A stretch of DNA of 5,552 nt from CAYRUP01 sp964427485 (lineage in GTDB: Bacteria > Pseudomonadota > Gammaproteobacteria > DSM-16500). The notes beneath the pieces are model-generated. The model was not told the origin of the DNA, ran no database searches, and saw only the letters and a program-made list of their open reading frames with translations. Location of the stretch: contig CAYRUP010000121.1 in NCBI GenBank assembly GCA_964427485.1, positions 1-5,552 of the forward strand, written 5' to 3'. Positions 4,929 through 5,552 of the stretch are shown piece by piece. The translations under genes and the position numbers were made by a program. Each line of letters starts with the position of its first letter. Positions within the stretch are counted from its first letter, which is position 1.

Positions 4929-5552
4929 GTGAAATTGATTTTCGTTCATTGGCAAATCACCATATTCGTAATATCACACCTTATCAACCCGGTAAACCGA
5001 TCGAAGAAGTCGAACGTGAATTGGGTATTCCTTCTGTCACCAAATTAGCGAGCAATGAAAATCCACTCGGCCCCAGTCCACTTGCGCTGGCAGCGGCAGA
5101 AAAAGCATTGTTGAAAACACATTTATATCCTGATGGCGGATGTTACGAGTTAAAACAAGCGCTAGCGAAATTTTTGCAAGTACAGCCTAGCCAACTGACT
5201 GTGGGAAATGGTTCGGAAAATGTATTAGAAATTATTACCAAAGCCTATTTGCGGCAAGACAGTGCAGCAGTTGTATCGCAATATGCATTTTTAACGATTC
5301 AATTGTTAATTAGCAGTTACAATGCAGAAATGATTACGGTTCCAGCGACTCACTTTGGTCACGATATCAGAAAAATGCTTGCAGCCATCACGGAAAAAAC
5401 AAGCATCATTTTTATCGTCAATCCAAATAATCCGACGGGAACCTATACAACAGCGGATGACATGCGTTTGTTGTTAGAGTCAGTGCCTCCTCACATTTTG
5501 ATTGTGGTGGATGAAGCGTATCATGAATACATTGATCGCGCGGATTATCTGA
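4925..5552 (+). CDS. hisC: Histidinol-phosphate aminotransferase family protein (HisC/HisC2 type), N-terminal 209 residues
   Basis: This is a fold-type I PLP-dependent aminotransferase of the HisC family, open to the right edge. HisC converts imidazole-acetol phosphate and glutamate to histidinol phosphate; several homologues also, or instead, transaminate tyrosine and phenylalanine. Visible motifs are LASNENPLGPSP (41-52), the YPDGG tyrosine segment (68-72), and GNGSENVLEI (94-103) for PLP phosphate binding. SQYAF (118-122) follows, then NPNNPTGT (166-173) and DEAYHEY (196-202), whose D196 should contact the pyridine nitrogen. The Schiff-base lysine and small domain are beyond the window (full length about 360). 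Start at the ATG overlapping the maiA TGA. Family is secure. The placement directly behind hpd-fahA-maiA suggests that it supplies 4-hydroxyphenylpyruvate from tyrosine, but a plain histidine-pathway role cannot be excluded. Confidence 0.92.
   Translation, partial: MSEIDFRSLANHHIRNITPYQPGKPIEEVERELGIPSVTKLASNENPLGPSPLALAAAEKALLKTHLYPDGGCYELKQALAKFLQVQPSQLTVGNGSENVLEIITKAYLRQDSAAVVSQYAFLTIQLLISSYNAEMITVPATHFGHDIRKMLAAITEKTSIIFIVNPNNPTGTYTTADDMRLLLESVPPHILIVVDEAYHEYIDRADYL

Overview
The window looks like a chromosomal metabolic segment of an AT-leaning Gammaproteobacterium. The best guess is a member of or near the Legionellales, because the 4-hydroxyphenylpyruvate dioxygenase reads like Legionella Lly (legiolysin) and is followed by fahA and maiA. 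That assignment rests on remembered family sequences, not on a search. Coding density is very high: the largest non-coding stretch is the 92 bp between the two divergent transcription units, and no gap of 300 bp exists.

Left half, minus strand (about 1-2071), transcribed leftward: phhB (pterin-4a-carbinolamine dehydratase), a 3-hydroxyisobutyrate dehydrogenase/GarR-type reductase, and radA (DNA recombination and repair ATPase, cut by the window edge). Spacings are 17 bp and 1 bp, so they are probably one operon. Each start has a clear Shine-Dalgarno sequence.

Right half, plus strand (2164-5552), transcribed rightward: hpd, fahA, maiA and a hisC-type aminotransferase (cut by the window edge). 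hpd/fahA and maiA/hisC are joined by 4-bp ATGA overlaps, and maiA starts 36 bp after fahA. This is a tyrosine catabolic operon: Hpd makes homogentisate from 4-hydroxyphenylpyruvate, MaiA isomerises maleylacetoacetate to fumarylacetoacetate, and FahA cleaves that to fumarate and acetoacetate. The aminotransferase is HisC by family, but its position makes it a candidate for the tyrosine-to-hydroxyphenylpyruvate step. Homogentisate 1,2-dioxygenase (hmgA) and phenylalanine hydroxylase (phhA), which the pathway and PhhB need, are not in the window. PhhB, on the divergent operon, links the left side to aromatic amino acid metabolism.

The most unusual structure is a near-perfect palindromic repeat (4200-4244) that forms the 3' end of fahA. 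It encodes the last 15 residues and runs up to the stop codon, so FahA appears to have had its C-terminus rewritten by a dispersed palindromic element. I see no mobile element, CRISPR array, tRNA or rRNA, and no clearly new multi-gene system.
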